A model generated the notes under the pieces. The model did not search any database, had not been told where the DNA came from, and saw only the letters and a program-made list of their open reading frames with translations. A stretch of 5,499 nucleotides of DNA from Candidatus Atribacter hydrocarboniphilus (GTDB lineage Bacteria; Atribacterota; Atribacteria; Atribacterales; Atribacteraceae): positions 1 to 5,499 of the forward strand of contig DPKX01000120.1 in NCBI GenBank assembly GCA_003542295.1. The letters are read 5' to 3'. Position numbers and translations under genes: made by a program. Positions 5,263-5,499 of this stretch are shown piece by piece. The first letter of the stretch is position 1. The number at the start of each line of letters is the position of its first letter.

Positions 5263-5499
5263 TTTTCTTCTTAAATTTATTTATTGTGTTTGGATTATTC
5301 AGTCTATGTTAAAATAATTCTTTAGCTATTTTATTTGTCGATACAGAATTAATCCTCGTGTAGCGTTGTGGCACCAGATGAGGATGAAAATACCAATATA
5401 AAATTGTCATTCAGACTGTGTCACAATCCCTTTCATACACTAAGAATACCTTGAAAGTGGAGGAAATAGTATATTTAACTTCGGTTTTTGGTAATCTAT
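5263..5499. other. Region downstream of the LytM-domain gene, no confirmed gene
   Basis: These 237 bases carry no recognisable complete gene on either strand. I see no convincing terminator: GAAG/CTTC around the stop codon gives only 4 bp, and an all-AT dyad TAAAATA/TATTTTA (5310-5316 and 5327-5333) is too weak. TGTTAAAAT at 5307-5315 resembles an extended -10 element but lacks a well-spaced -35. A GGAGG at 5459-5463 and a frame open from 5388 to the window end, with possible starts at GTG 5418, TTG 5451 or GTG 5457, might be the start of another gene (from 5451: MKVEEIVYLTSVFGNL). That reading is uncertain, because the window ends after at most 37 codons. Confidence 0.5.
5352..5385. repeat. 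Inverted repeat in the 3' intergenic region
   Basis: ATCCTCGT at 5352-5359 pairs with ATGAGGAT at 5378-5385 (seven Watson-Crick pairs and one G-T), enclosing 18 bases. No T-run follows on either strand, so it is not a standard terminator. It could be a hairpin at the end of the ftsE-ftsX transcript or a protein-binding site for a downstream gene. Confidence 0.35.

Noticed and set aside
5310..5333. TAAAATA/TATTTTA dyad as a terminator or operator
   Set aside because: All A/T stem of 7 bp in AT-rich sequence; expected by chance and thermally weak.
1..5499. CRISPR arrays, tRNA/rRNA genes, insertion sequences, phage or toxin-antitoxin genes
   Set aside because: No repeated spacer pattern, no tRNA-like cloverleaf, no transposase or phage motif and no small paired ORFs were seen. 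The gene order and uniform base style look like core chromosome.

Overview
The window is an AT-rich (by eye roughly 36-40% GC), tightly packed stretch of a bacterial chromosome. It holds six genes, all on the + strand and with a uniform base style. In order they are the 3' end of a DUF5693-type membrane protein gene, csaB (polysaccharide pyruvyl transferase), a WecG/TagA-type ManNAc transferase gene, ftsE, ftsX, and a secreted coiled-coil protein gene ending in a LytM/M23-like domain. No single gene fixes the phylum. From memory, the order DUF5693-csaB-tagA-ftsEX-M23 occurs in Firmicutes-like thermophiles and in deep-branching diderm lineages such as Atribacterota. The AT richness, the TTG start of ftsX and the EnvC-like protein fit an Atribacterota-like or Firmicutes-like anaerobe. 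This assignment is an inference with low certainty.

Region 1 (positions 1-2284) is an envelope-polymer module. TagA-type enzymes add ManNAc to undecaprenyl-PP-GlcNAc, and CsaB puts a ketal pyruvate on ManNAc. Pyruvylated ManNAc is the known ligand of SLH domains, so these two adjacent genes are two consecutive steps toward a cell-wall polymer that holds S-layer or outer-membrane SLH proteins. The DUF5693 protein is a multi-pass membrane protein of unknown function next to them.

Region 2 (2285-2464) is a 180-base spacer. It has two overlapping promoter-like signals (TTAACG-17-TATAAC, and an extended -10 TGGTATAAT) and a perfect 7-bp dyad lying over the upstream one. It is the likely start of a separate transcript for the division genes.

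Region 3 (2465-5262) is a division and wall-hydrolysis module. FtsE (ATPase) and FtsX (four-helix membrane subunit) would drive, across the membrane, a periplasmic coiled-coil/LytM partner whose gene overlaps ftsX by 4 bases. The LytM domain has lost three of the five zinc-binding or catalytic residues of active M23 endopeptidases (N298, Y346 and A377 in place of His). It is therefore best read as an EnvC-like activator of a separate amidase, not as an enzyme.

Region 4 (5263-5499) is non-coding as far as can be seen. It holds an inverted repeat, a weak promoter-like site and possibly the first codons of another gene running off the end.

Most of the window is recognisable biology. The parts most worth a second look are the inactive LytM domain encoded with FtsEX, the pairing of a wall-anchor module with a division module, the unknown DUF5693 partner, and the regulatory-looking spacer before ftsE.
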